A stretch of 64,000 nucleotides of DNA from Flavobacteriaceae bacterium (GTDB lineage Bacteria > Bacteroidota > Bacteroidia > Flavobacteriales > Flavobacteriaceae). Made by a program: the position numbers and the translations under genes. The DNA lies in NCBI GenBank assembly GCA_002707025.1, contig PALG01000026.1, positions 164,422-228,421 on the forward strand, in the 5' to 3' direction. This document shows positions 43,882-52,656 of the stretch, in pieces; position 1 is the first letter of the stretch, and each line of letters begins with the position of its first letter. Under the pieces are notes generated by a model. It had not been told where the DNA came from and did no database searches. It saw nothing but the letters and a program-made list of their open reading frames with translations.

Positions 43882-44774
43882 TGAATGTTCGCGCCTTAGC
43901 CTTACTAGCGGCAACGGCTGCCAGCACAATTTATGGGATCAACCATACCATCGCTAAGGGACTCATGCCTGAAGTGATAGGGCCCTTCGGATTTATTTTG
44001 CTACGCGTAAGCGGTGCCGCCCTATTGTTTTGGGTGATTGGTTTTTTTCTCCCTTCAGAAAAAATTGACAAAAGAGATCTTTGGCGAATGCTAGCCTGTG
44101 CCCTCTTTGGAATGGTGCTCAACATGAACATGTTCTTTAAAGGCTTGGAACTTTCTACCCCAATTAACAGCTCGGTAGTGATTACCTTATCGCCCGTTTT
44201 ACTATTGGTGCTTTCGGCTTTTTTACTGAAGGAACGAATGACCTTGCTCAAAATTTTAGGGATTGCCATAGGTTTAACGGGAGCTTTAATCTTAATTCTT
44301 TTTGGAGCACAGGAACAACCCAACGCACCTAACATTCCATTAGGAAATGCCTTGTTTATCGTGAACGCCGCTTCCTATTCCCTGTATTTGATTTTGGTGA
44401 AACCATTGGTGTTAAAGTACCAGTCCATCACTTTGATGAAAATTTTCTTCTTATTTGCAGTTGCCATGAATATCCCCATTGGGTTTTCACAACTCTCTGA
44501 AGTAGCTTGGACCAGCCTACAAGCTCCAGAAATCTGGCAAATGGTCTACGTGGTGGTAGGCACTACCTTTTTCACGTATCTATTGAATATTTATGCCTTA
44601 AAACAATTAAGTCCGTCCACCATAGGCGCCTTTATTTACCTGCAACCAGTCATTGCCGTACTCTTTGCCATTTTAGTAGGGGCCGATAGCCTAACGCCCA
44701 TTCGCATTGTAGCAGCCATCCTCATTTTTGGGGGCGTCTATCTATCTTCACGAAAACCTAAGTTACAACGATAA
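43881..44774 (+). CDS. EamA/DMT-superfamily transporter
   Basis: The 297-residue inner-membrane protein has ten hydrophobic segments in two EamA repeats (about 8-140 and 150-290), with GFILLRVSGAALLFW, TPINSSVVITLSPVLLLVLSAFLLKERM and the matching second-half SPSTIGAFIYLQPVIAVLFAILVGADSL. Such proteins export metabolites or amino acids; the substrate is unknown. It starts in a TAATG overlap with the ArsC-like gene, and its end overlaps the convergent thioesterase gene by 12 bases. Confidence 0.92.
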   Translation: MNVRALALLAATAASTIYGINHTIAKGLMPEVIGPFGFILLRVSGAALLFWVIGFFLPSEKIDKRDLWRMLACALFGMVLNMNMFFKGLELSTPINSSVVITLSPVLLLVLSAFLLKERMTLLKILGIAIGLTGALILILFGAQEQPNAPNIPLGNALFIVNAASYSLYLILVKPLVLKYQSITLMKIFFLFAVAMNIPIGFSQLSEVAWTSLQAPEIWQMVYVVVGTTFFTYLLNIYALKQLSPSTIGAFIYLQPVIAVLFAILVGADSLTPIRIVAAILIFGGVYLSSRKPKLQR

Positions 44775-45242
44775 ATCTTTGGGTACTTGTCCAAATTTTC
44801 GGGTATCTTCTTTGGTGATGGTTTTGTAATCTTCGGTTTTGTCCATCTCATCCAGAAAATCCCATAATTCCTGAGGAGGGTGTGTTAGTTTCCGGGTATT
44901 AAGGTTGATCCATGCCCCTAACATTTCACATCGGGCCAGGTTCTTTCCTTTGGCATCATAGAAATTATGTACGAACGAAAAAAAACTTCCGTCTTCGGAA
45001 ACTCCTTTTAACTGAAGCGATACCGAAATGGGTTTTCCTGGAAAGACTTCTTGAAAGTAAAACATATGCTCGTACAAAGCCACAGGGCCTAATTGTAATT
45101 CATGCAACCGATTCTGGTTAAAGCCCTTTTCCTGAAAGTAACTCATTCGGGTATGACTCATATAATCGATATAAGCACTGTTTCTTAAGTGTAAATTGGC
45201 ATCTACATCGCTCCAACGGATTTCAAATTGTTTTGTGTACAC
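44763..45242 (-). CDS. Acyl-CoA thioesterase, 4HBT hot-dog family
   Basis: The 159-residue protein is a single hot-dog domain. SDVDANLHLRNSAYIDYMSHTRMSYFQEKG contains the catalytic Asp and the long central helix, and PGKPISVSLQLKGVSEDGSFFSFVHNFYD forms the strands. It probably hydrolyses medium or long acyl-CoA; the physiological substrate is unknown. It is transcribed towards EamA with a 12-base tail overlap and diverges from the YheT-like gene over 59 bases. Confidence 0.9.
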   Translation of the reverse strand: MYTKQFEIRWSDVDANLHLRNSAYIDYMSHTRMSYFQEKGFNQNRLHELQLGPVALYEHMFYFQEVFPGKPISVSLQLKGVSEDGSFFSFVHNFYDAKGKNLARCEMLGAWINLNTRKLTHPPQELWDFLDEMDKTEDYKTITKEDTRKFGQVPKDLSL

Positions 45243-45301
45243 GTTCTTTTTTGCCGTAAATTTAAGCCTCTAAAAACAAAATCACCCAAAATATTTCTTA
45301 A

Positions 45302-46258
45302 ATGCCCTTGATTTCTTCCACCTATGCTCCTAAAGGACTTTTCAAAAACGGGCATTTTTCTACCATTTACTCGGCAAAACTTCGGAAGGCCCCTTCCCTC
45401 CTTCAGCATAGGGAACGAATGCAACTTCCAGATGGTGACTTTATGGACTTGGATTTCTCCTTTTCTGAAAAAAAGAGTCATCGTATCGCTATCCTTCTTC
45501 ATGGTTTGGAGGGCAATGCGCAGCGTTCATATATTAAAGGGCAGGCCAAGTTATTATTGGAAGATAGATGGGATATCTGTGCCGTTAATTACCGGGGCTG
45601 TAGCGGCGAAAATAATGTATTGTACGAATCGTATAATGCAGGGAAAACCCAAGACTTAGATGAGGTAATAAAGTATGTGTTGGAAAAAGACCGGTATGAT
45701 GAAATTATTTTGTTGGGCTTCAGTTTGGGGGGCAATCTATTACTGAAGTATTTAGGGGAGCGCTCCTCTCTTCCGAAGCAAATTACCAAAGGAATTGCCA
45801 TTTCCACCCCATTAAGCCTCAAGGGCTCGCTTCAGAAACTCTCGCAATGGAATAATTGGTTGTACAGAACGTCTTTCCTATTAGACTTAAAAGGAAAGGT
45901 AAAAACGAAAATGCAGCAACATCCTGAAAAGATTACCCAGGAAGAATTCAAACAAATAAAAAGCCTCAAAGCCTTCGACGACCTGTATACAGCTCCAGCG
46001 CACGGATTTAAGGATGCATACGATTATTACGAAAAAAACAGCAGTTTGCAATTTCTGCCAAACATTCAAGTACCCATTTTTATTTTAAACGCCGAAAACG
46101 ATAGTTTTTTGTCTTCTAATTGTTATCCTTTTTCCCTTGCGGAAAAGTCCAAAAATATCTACCTTGAAACTCCAAAATATGGAGGTCATGTTGGTTTTCA
46201 TATCAATGATAAAATCTATTACAGCGAAGAGCGTGCTCTTCAGTTTTTAACATCATAA
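45302..46258 (+). CDS. YheT-like alpha/beta-hydrolase
   Basis: The 318-residue protein has the AB-hydrolase fold: oxyanion region LLHGLEGNAQRSYIKGQA, NYRGCSGENN, nucleophile elbow GFSLGGNLLLKYLGE (Ser about residue 146), an Asp in NAENDSFL and His in YGGHVGFH, so the triad is complete. It resembles E. coli YheT, an esterase of unknown substrate. The azurin gene follows after 10 bases. Confidence 0.92.
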   Translation: MPLISSTYAPKGLFKNGHFSTIYSAKLRKAPSLLQHRERMQLPDGDFMDLDFSFSEKKSHRIAILLHGLEGNAQRSYIKGQAKLLLEDRWDICAVNYRGCSGENNVLYESYNAGKTQDLDEVIKYVLEKDRYDEIILLGFSLGGNLLLKYLGERSSLPKQITKGIAISTPLSLKGSLQKLSQWNNWLYRTSFLLDLKGKVKTKMQQHPEKITQEEFKQIKSLKAFDDLYTAPAHGFKDAYDYYEKNSSLQFLPNIQVPIFILNAENDSFLSSNCYPFSLAEKSKNIYLETPKYGGHVGFHINDKIYYSEERALQFLTS

Positions 46259-46268
46259 CTATTTAAAA

Positions 46269-46784
46269 ATGAAAAGATTATCATCCTTATTTTTGTTAGC
46301 TTCCCTTGCTCTTTTGGTAAGCTGCGGAGGAAAAGAAGAAAAGAAAGAGGAAAAAGAATCCCTTAAAATCGGCACTTCGAAAGAAGCAGAAAAGCAAGAA
46401 GATTCCAAAACTGTAGAAGTTTCCTTAACTGGAAATGACATGATGAAATTCAACAAAAACGAAATTCGTGTGAAAGCAGGACAGGAAGTTACCCTAACCC
46501 TGAGCCATGTGGGCACCATGAAAAAGATTGTGATGGGACACAATTTTACGTTATTGAAGCCCGGTACCAGTATTCAGGAATTTGCTTTAAAAGCCTCTGA
46601 AGCTGGAGAAGAAAAAGATTGGATCCCAGAAGATGGCAAGGAAGTCATTGCCCATACCAAAATGTTAGGGGGAGGGGAATCAGACTCAGTTACCTTTATG
46701 GCTCCAGAGCCAGGCACCTACGATTTCATTTGTAGTTTCCCAGGCCATTCTGCCTTAATGAAAGGAAAGTTTATTGTAGAATAA
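46269..46784 (+). CDS. Azurin-like blue-copper lipoprotein
   Basis: The 171-residue lipoprotein (LLVSC, Cys19) has a charged Glu/Lys linker (about 20-45) and a cupredoxin domain (about 48-171). The copper ligands are Gly90-His91 in MGHNF, then Cys155, His160 and Met164 in CSFPGHSALM, a normal azurin site. It should carry electrons in the periplasm between respiratory complexes or to a peroxidase/oxidase. It is anchored rather than soluble, as is usual for Bacteroidota. The terminator follows at once and is shared with a convergent gene. Confidence 0.95.
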   Translation: MKRLSSLFLLASLALLVSCGGKEEKKEEKESLKIGTSKEAEKQEDSKTVEVSLTGNDMMKFNKNEIRVKAGQEVTLTLSHVGTMKKIVMGHNFTLLKPGTSIQEFALKASEAGEEKDWIPEDGKEVIAHTKMLGGGESDSVTFMAPEPGTYDFICSFPGHSALMKGKFIVE

Positions 46785-46805
46785 GCTTGCTTAAAATATT
46801 CTTTT

Positions 46806-46842
46806 AAAAAGTCGGTGATTATATAAAATCATCGACTTTTTT
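46806..46842. terminator. Bidirectional terminator overlapping the end of the isomerase gene
   Basis: AAAAAGTCGGTGATT pairs with AATCATCGACTTTTT (one G-U). It lies after azurin and includes the last codons and stop of the convergent TIM-barrel gene. Confidence 0.9.
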
Positions 46843-47754
46843 ATAGGCTTCAATTACTTTTAGTTCGCCTTCTTTCCCTTCTACCGAATTCCCGTGCTCC
46901 ATTCCTACAATTCCTTGGAAGCCTTTGTTATAAATGTATTTAAACACATTGGTATAATTAATTTCTCCAGTTGTGGGTTCCTTCCTTCCTGGATTGTCCC
47001 CAACCTGAAAATAGGCAATCTCGTCCCATGAAGCTTCAATATTAGGGATTAAGTTGCCTTCCTGGATTTGTTGGTGGTAAATATCGAAGAGAATCTTACA
47101 AGCTGGGCTATCCACCGCTTTACAAATTTGAAAAGCTTGTGGGGATTCCTTTAAAAATAAGCCCGGATGGTCCCTAAAATTTAAAGGCTCCAAAACCATG
47201 GTTAAGTTATGAGGTTCTAAAATGGCACTGGCACGTTTGAGGGCTTCAATCACATTCGAGGTTTGGTAATTGTTGTCTAGGCGTAAATCTACATGTCCTG
47301 GCACTACCGTCATCCACTTTGCATTGACCCTTTTGGCTACTTCTACGGATTTTTTAATATCCTGAAGGAACTCCTCGAGTTTGTCTTTATGACCACTGGC
47401 CAAATTGGGCTCATTCCAATATATTTTATGGGCAACAAAAACACCCATCTGCATTCCTAATGCTTCCAAAGTAGCAGCTATCTGAGACTGTTCATTAACC
47501 GGTCGATTGCGCATTTCATTATCTTCAAAAGCCGTAAACCCTTGGGAAGCCATAAACTCCAATTGATCGATGATATTGCTTCCAGCATGTGCTTTGAACA
47601 TCCCGTCATGGGGAGCGTAATTTAGATGAAACGTGTGTTCACTTTGAAAAGGTTTTATTTGAGTTCTAGTCATTTCAGAAGCTAGGACACTTCCCCCTAA
47701 AGTAAAAAGGGAACCCGTTAAGGCTCCCTTTTGTATAAATTTTCTTCGGTTCAT
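46819..47754 (-). CDS. Tat-exported TIM-barrel isomerase/epimerase (hydroxypyruvate-isomerase-like)
   Basis: The 311-residue protein starts with a twin-arginine signal (MNRRKFIQKGALTGSLFTLGG) and is then an AP-endonuclease-2-type TIM barrel: MVLEPLNFRDHPGLF (Glu metal ligand), KILFDIYHQQIQEGN (Asp, His), YFQVGDNPGRKEPTTGEINY and GIVGMEHG (Glu). These are the metal and catalytic residues of the hydroxypyruvate isomerase/ketose epimerase group. Periplasmic location is unusual for a sugar isomerase and fits the exported oxidoreductase genes just upstream (11-base gap). The substrate may be a 3-keto-sugar; this is inferred from context. Confidence 0.85.
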   Translation of the reverse strand: MNRRKFIQKGALTGSLFTLGGSVLASEMTRTQIKPFQSEHTFHLNYAPHDGMFKAHAGSNIIDQLEFMASQGFTAFEDNEMRNRPVNEQSQIAATLEALGMQMGVFVAHKIYWNEPNLASGHKDKLEEFLQDIKKSVEVAKRVNAKWMTVVPGHVDLRLDNNYQTSNVIEALKRASAILEPHNLTMVLEPLNFRDHPGLFLKESPQAFQICKAVDSPACKILFDIYHQQIQEGNLIPNIEASWDEIAYFQVGDNPGRKEPTTGEINYTNVFKYIYNKGFQGIVGMEHGNSVEGKEGELKVIEAYKKVDDFI

Positions 47755-47765
47755 AGATGCTATGG

Positions 47766-48452
47766 TTATAAAGACATGACTTTACCGTTTCCAGCTTCTT
47801 CCAAAGGAATACAGCCTTTCATCTGTCCTGGAACCGGATCGTACCAAAGTACATTTTCACCAATCTGTTCGCTGGTTTTCCAACCCCAGATAGTCAATCC
47901 TCTAATAGAAGAAAGCAGGTAAAAAATCTGAGCATCCTTGTCGAAAGATGCCGAAGGATCTTTCTCTACCGCCTGAAGATATTCTCCCATGGCTTGGCTA
48001 TAAGCCATTTGTTCTTCCTTGCCAATTTTTAGGTACTTGGCAAGCAATTCATCATACTCTTCCGGGGAACCATCGGTTAATTCTTTATCGAAAGTACTTT
48101 TGAAATGCGCTTCGTAAGTAGCAAAAGCATCTTTCACAAATTGTTGTTCCTTGGTGGGGGAAACCGCTGTGTAGGCATCTTCCAACTCACTCTTATCAGA
48201 TGCCAACACTTCGTTCCAATAACGGTCTATAAATTCGTGAACGCCTACCGCAACAGCTCCAGGCACTTTCTCATCATTTGGAATAATGAGGTCAACCATG
48301 CTTTTTAGTGCAAAACCTTGTGCCGGGGTTAAAAATACGGGGGTAAACGTAGGCTTACTTTCACAACTTTGCAATAAACTCACAATGGTGGGAGTGGCCA
48401 CTAAGGCACCAGCACCCCATCCTATATTTCGTAATGCTTGTCTTCTATCCAT
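47766..48452 (-). CDS. Gluconate 2-dehydrogenase subunit 3 family protein (small subunit of the GMC dehydrogenase)
   Basis: The 228-residue protein begins with a twin-arginine signal (MDRRQALRNIGWGAGAL) and has the subunit-3 features: a helical body with FTPVFLTPAQGFALKSMVDLIIPNDEKVPGAVAVGVHEFIDRYW. Such small subunits carry the Tat signal for the flavoprotein and help to fold or export it. It overlaps the GMC gene by one base, so the two are made as a complex. The Cys in LLQSCESKP lies after the Tat helix and could also be lipidated. Confidence 0.88.
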   Translation of the reverse strand: MDRRQALRNIGWGAGALVATPTIVSLLQSCESKPTFTPVFLTPAQGFALKSMVDLIIPNDEKVPGAVAVGVHEFIDRYWNEVLASDKSELEDAYTAVSPTKEQQFVKDAFATYEAHFKSTFDKELTDGSPEEYDELLAKYLKIGKEEQMAYSQAMGEYLQAVEKDPSASFDKDAQIFYLLSSIRGLTIWGWKTSEQIGENVLWYDPVPGQMKGCIPLEEAGNGKVMSL

Positions 48453-50152
48453 TATGCTTCTTCTTTTTTAATTTGATCTACAGCATGCTTGGCAGCTCTC
48501 GCTGTAAATGCCATATAAGTTAATGAGGGGTTTACGCAGCTGGCCGAGGTCATAAAAGAACCATCGGTACAATATACGTTAGGTACCGCATGCAATTGAT
48601 TATGTTTATTACATACAGAAGTTTTAGGGTCGTTCCCCATTCGGGCAGTTCCCATCTCGTGGATTCCTAAACCGGGTGCTCCTGGGTCATCCCAAGGAAT
48701 GATATTTTCATAACCAGCTTTTTCCAACATTTCTATAGCCTGTTGCACCATATCTTTACGCATCGCGTATTCATTTTCCTTCCATTCTACATCGAATGTA
48801 ATAGTTGGCAAGCCCCATTTGTCTAGATTATCATAATCCAAGGTCATTCTATTTTCGTGGTAAGGCAAGCATTCTCCGAAGCCCATCAAGACCATGCTCC
48901 ACTCGCCAGGCTTTTGAATTTCTTCTTTCAATCCTTTACCGTAGCTCAATTCGGCAATCACCTCATCGTAGTTAGACCTTCCAGCGCCTCCTTGGTATCC
49001 ATAACCTCGTTTAAAAGTAGGCATTTCGGTATTACCCCCAACATTTCTGAAACGCGGTATGTACAATCCGTTAGGCCTTCTTCCTTTATAATATTTATCT
49101 TCAAAAGCATCTACCTTAGCTATAGCCCCAGCTTTGAAATGGTGGTCCATAATATTACAACCTAATTCTCCACTATCATTCCCCATTCCGTCAGGGAAAC
49201 GATCGCTCTTCGACTGAAGCAAGATACTTGCCGTGGCAATGGCAGATGCACATAAGAAAATTACTTTGGCATTGAACACCATCTTCTCTCCGGTTTCGGT
49301 ATCGATGACACGAACTCCAGAGGCTTTCTTCGTCGCTTCATCATAAATTACCTCATGTACTATAGAATTAGGACGAAGCGTCATGTTTCCTGTTTTTTCA
49401 GCGGCTGGGAGTGTAGAAGATACACTACTGAAATAGCCTCCAAAAGGACACCCTCTAATACAACGGTTTCTAAATTGGCAATTAGAACGGCCATCATGTG
49501 CTTTATTTCCTGTTAAATGCGCTGTACGACCAATGGTAAGCACTCTTCCATCGTCATAGTTTTTCATCATCGACTCCTTCAAGTCGATCTCGGCACAGTT
49601 TAATTCCATAGGAGGGGAAAAAACACCGTCGGGAAGTTGTTCCAACCCTAAAGCTTCTCCACTTACTCCTATATATTCTTCTACCTTGTCGTACCATGGA
49701 GCAATTTCTTCATAACGCACGGGCCAATCTACCGCAATACCTTCCTTTTTATTGGCTTCAAAATCGATGTCACTTAAACGATAACTCTGGCGTCCCCACA
49801 TAATAGATCTACCTCCTACATGATACCCGCGAATCCAGTCGAAACGTTTGGTTTCATTGTATGGGTGAACCAAATCGTTAACAAACCAATGACGGCTTGC
49901 CTCGTCGGTCGTATAACCGGTTCTGTTCTGCTTCAATTGCTTTTTAACCTCTTCGGCAGGAAGTTGTCCTTTAAATTTAAAATCCCATGGGTCCATGTTC
50001 ATGGTGGGATAATCTTCGATATGTCTTACCATGCGTCCTCGTTCCAGAACCAAGGTTTTTAAGCCTTGCTCGCAAAGTTCCTTCGCGGCCCATCCGCCAC
50101 TAATACCAGAACCTACCACGATGGCGTCATACGTTTCATTTGGGTTTGCCAT
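48452..50152 (-). CDS. GMC-family FAD oxidoreductase (sugar/glucoside dehydrogenase large subunit)
   Basis: The 566-residue flavoprotein has the N-terminal FAD fold (YDAIVVGSGISGGWAAKELCEQGLKTLVLERGR), GMC signature GRSIMWGRQSYRLSDIDF, a CxxxCxxGC-like segment CQFRNRCIRGCPFGG (about residue 225-240) and the C-terminal catalytic HEMGTARMG and NPSLTYMAFTARAAKHA. It has no signal of its own and would leave the cell with the Tat-bearing small subunit. Relatives oxidise sugars, including the C3 hydroxyl of glucosides. With the DUF1080 proteins nearby, glucoside 3-dehydrogenase is the leading hypothesis. Confidence 0.9.
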   Translation of the reverse strand: MANPNETYDAIVVGSGISGGWAAKELCEQGLKTLVLERGRMVRHIEDYPTMNMDPWDFKFKGQLPAEEVKKQLKQNRTGYTTDEASRHWFVNDLVHPYNETKRFDWIRGYHVGGRSIMWGRQSYRLSDIDFEANKKEGIAVDWPVRYEEIAPWYDKVEEYIGVSGEALGLEQLPDGVFSPPMELNCAEIDLKESMMKNYDDGRVLTIGRTAHLTGNKAHDGRSNCQFRNRCIRGCPFGGYFSSVSSTLPAAEKTGNMTLRPNSIVHEVIYDEATKKASGVRVIDTETGEKMVFNAKVIFLCASAIATASILLQSKSDRFPDGMGNDSGELGCNIMDHHFKAGAIAKVDAFEDKYYKGRRPNGLYIPRFRNVGGNTEMPTFKRGYGYQGGAGRSNYDEVIAELSYGKGLKEEIQKPGEWSMVLMGFGECLPYHENRMTLDYDNLDKWGLPTITFDVEWKENEYAMRKDMVQQAIEMLEKAGYENIIPWDDPGAPGLGIHEMGTARMGNDPKTSVCNKHNQLHAVPNVYCTDGSFMTSASCVNPSLTYMAFTARAAKHAVDQIKKEEA

Positions 50153-50309
50153 TGTCTTGTCTTTCAGTTTTTAAGATAAATTTTTGGTCTAAAAAAACTC
50201 ACTAATGAAGTTAAAATGTTCAAGGTGAGAAATGTAAAGTTAACTACTAATGTCCTGTATTTTTTCCGATTATACAAAAATCCTTTCTTAAAAAAATAAG
50301 ATTCCTAAG

Positions 50310-50323
50310 CGAAAACGTTTTCG
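50310..50323. promoter_or_regulatory. LacI-type operator CGAAAACGTTTTCG
   Basis: A perfect 14-bp palindrome with a central CG lies in the 286-base region between the two divergent sugar-oxidation operons (GMC to the left, TIM-barrel lipoprotein to the right). It is the expected form of a LacI/GalR-family operator. The rest of this intergenic region is AT-rich; I see no leader peptide, tRNA or convincing TAnnTTTG element in it. Confidence 0.65.
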
Positions 50324-50438
50324 GGTGAGAATTTTGCAATCGACCCCCTAAACCCCTTTATTCCTTTCAAAAAAGATTTATCTTAGAAGAAATTTTTTAC
50401 GACCTTTAAATTAACCAATAACCTTTACCCTCCTGAAA

Positions 50439-51419
50439 ATGAAAAAATTACTCCTTTTGGTCTTTACATTAAGCGCTTTTTTAGCTTGTAAGGACACTTC
50501 AAAAGAAACTACTGAAACTACACAAGAAACCGTAGATACAACTCAAACTGTAAAGACCTATCCTTTATCCCTTGCCCAATGGTCCCTTCACAAACCCATT
50601 TTTGCAGGCACCGAAGATCCCATGGATTTCGCGGAAACTGCCAAAGAACTGGGCTTTGACGGATTGGAATATGTGAGTCAGCTGTATAGGAACGAAAATG
50701 TAAACTTCCCCATGAAGGGAGAACCGCTCCAAACTATTTTAGATACTTTAAAAGTGCGAAGTGAGCGCCACGGAATGCAAAACGTATTGATCATGATCGA
50801 TGGTGAAGGCGATCTTTCCTTTAACGATGAAACCGTGACCAACCAAGCAGTGGAAAATCATAAAAAGTGGATTGACGCAGCTCAATACTTAGGGTGTCAT
50901 TCTATTCGGGTGAATTTGTTTGGGGAAGAGAACGCAGAAGATTGGGTAAAAAACTCCATTCGTTCTTTAAAAGCTTTATGCGAATATGCTGCTCCTAAAG
51001 GCGTGAATGTAATAGTAGAAAATCACGGCGGCATGTCCAGTGATGCCGAATTGTTAGTACAGGTAATGGAAGGTGTAGATATGGAAAACTGCGGAACCCT
51101 CCCAGATTTTGGAAACTTTTGCTTAAAAAGAGAAGGCGGTGCCCGTTGGGGAGCTCCTTGTATAGAAGAATACGATCGCTACAAAGGAACCGAACTTTTA
51201 ATGCCTTATGCAACAGGGGTTTCTGCAAAGGCCTATGAATTTGGTGCGGAAGGAAATGAAACGACCATAGATTACTATAAAATGTTCGAGATTGTGCATG
51301 CGTCCGACTTCGATGCCTTTGTAGGAATCGAATTTGAAGGCCCTGAAGAGGATCCTATCGCTGGAATAAAAGCTACCAAAGAACTTGTTGAAAAAGCCGT
51401 AGCACAATCTAACCAATAA
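50439..51419 (+). CDS. TIM-barrel sugar isomerase/epimerase lipoprotein
   Basis: The 326-residue protein has a lipoprotein signal (FLAC, Cys17), a Thr/Glu-rich linker (about 18-42) and an AP-endonuclease-2-type TIM barrel with PLSLAQWSLHKPIFAG, LGFDGLEYVSQLY, GVNVIVENHGGMSSD (Glu, His ligands), NCGTLPDFGNFCLK (Asp) and FVGIEFEGPEEDP (Glu). It should act in the periplasm or on the cell surface, presumably on an oxidised sugar released by the GMC/DUF1080 proteins. It is the first gene of the rightward operon, with 8 bases to the MFS gene. Confidence 0.87.
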   Translation: MKKLLLLVFTLSAFLACKDTSKETTETTQETVDTTQTVKTYPLSLAQWSLHKPIFAGTEDPMDFAETAKELGFDGLEYVSQLYRNENVNFPMKGEPLQTILDTLKVRSERHGMQNVLIMIDGEGDLSFNDETVTNQAVENHKKWIDAAQYLGCHSIRVNLFGEENAEDWVKNSIRSLKALCEYAAPKGVNVIVENHGGMSSDAELLVQVMEGVDMENCGTLPDFGNFCLKREGGARWGAPCIEEYDRYKGTELLMPYATGVSAKAYEFGAEGNETTIDYYKMFEIVHASDFDAFVGIEFEGPEEDPIAGIKATKELVEKAVAQSNQ

Positions 51420-51427
51420 CCCAATTT

Positions 51428-52651
51428 ATGAAAACACTTACATACATTAGACTTTCCTTTATGATGTTCCTCGAATTCTTTATTTGGGGAGGTTGGTTTG
51501 TAACCTTGGGAACATTTTTAGGAAACAACCTTTCTGCTACAGGGGCAGAAACAGCCATGGCCTTTTCTACCCAATCTTGGGGAGCCATTATCGCACCTTT
51601 TATCATAGGGTTGATTGCCGACCGTTATTTTAATGCTGAACGTATTTTAGGGGTGTTACACCTTGTTGGTGCGTTTTTGATGTATCAAATGTCTGAAACA
51701 ACCGACTTCAATGTTTTCTATCCTTATGTTTTAGGATACATGATTGCCTATATGCCTACTTTGGCCCTAGTGAATTCGGTTTCCTTTAACCAAATGAAGG
51801 ATCCCGCAAAAACCTTTCCTTTTATTAGGGTTTGGGGAACCATAGGATGGATTGTGGCAGGGTTTACCATTAGTTTGATGGCGTGGGATTCAGAAAGTGG
51901 TATTGCTGCTGGAGACCTTTCCAATACATTCTTAATGGTTGCGGTAGCTTCCGCTATTTTAGGTATTTTCAGCTTTACGCTCCCTAGCACCCCCCCTTCA
52001 GCAAAAGGGGAAAAAGCAACCATTTCAGATATTTTAGGGCTGGATGCTTTAAAACTTTTGAAAGATCGAAACTTCTTGGTGTTCTTCCTTTCTTCAGTAT
52101 TAATTTGTATCCCTCTCGCTTTTTATTATCAAAATTTGAGTCCGTACCTAGTGGAAATAGGCATGGCAGGTTCTACTGGAAAAGCAGCCCTAGGACAGGT
52201 TTCTGAAATTTTATTCATGCTGTTGTTGCCCTTCTTCTTTAAGCGTTTTGGGTTTAAAATGACCATTATCGCTGGAATGTTAGCGTGGGCCATCCGCTAT
52301 TTTCTATTTGCCTACGGAAATGCGGGCGAACTGGTGTTCATGCTTATTATAGGAATTTTACTGCACGGAATATGTTACGATTTCTTTTTCGTATCAGGAC
52401 AAATTTATACCGACAGTAAAGCGGGCCCTAAAGTTAAAAGTGCAGCGCAAGGATTGATCACTCTCGCTACTTATGGTGCCGGAATGCTTATTGGTTTTTA
52501 CATCGCCGGAAAAGTAACCGACGCCAATTTATTGGAAGATGGGGGTCATGGATGGAACGCAATTTGGACTTTCCCAGCCTTATTTGCCGCTGGGGTCATG
52601 GTACTTTTTGCAGTACTATTTAAAAATGAAAAAATTGAATACAAAGAATAA
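51428..52651 (+). CDS. MFS nucleoside/sugar:proton symporter (NupG-like)
   Basis: The 407-residue protein has twelve membrane segments and NHS-family features: YIRLSFMMFLEFFIWGGWFVTLG at the start, GLIADRYFNAERILGVLHL and NQMKDPAKTFPFIRVWGTIGWIVAGF. NupG-like carriers of Bacteroidota often sit with sugar-oxidoreductase genes, so the cargo here is more likely to be a keto-sugar or monosaccharide than a nucleoside. That is an inference from its place between the periplasmic isomerase and the cytoplasmic Gfo/Idh enzyme (5-base gap). Confidence 0.87.
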   Translation: MKTLTYIRLSFMMFLEFFIWGGWFVTLGTFLGNNLSATGAETAMAFSTQSWGAIIAPFIIGLIADRYFNAERILGVLHLVGAFLMYQMSETTDFNVFYPYVLGYMIAYMPTLALVNSVSFNQMKDPAKTFPFIRVWGTIGWIVAGFTISLMAWDSESGIAAGDLSNTFLMVAVASAILGIFSFTLPSTPPSAKGEKATISDILGLDALKLLKDRNFLVFFLSSVLICIPLAFYYQNLSPYLVEIGMAGSTGKAALGQVSEILFMLLLPFFFKRFGFKMTIIAGMLAWAIRYFLFAYGNAGELVFMLIIGILLHGICYDFFFVSGQIYTDSKAGPKVKSAAQGLITLATYGAGMLIGFYIAGKVTDANLLEDGGHGWNAIWTFPALFAAGVMVLFAVLFKNEKIEYKE

Positions 52652-52656
52652 TTTAT

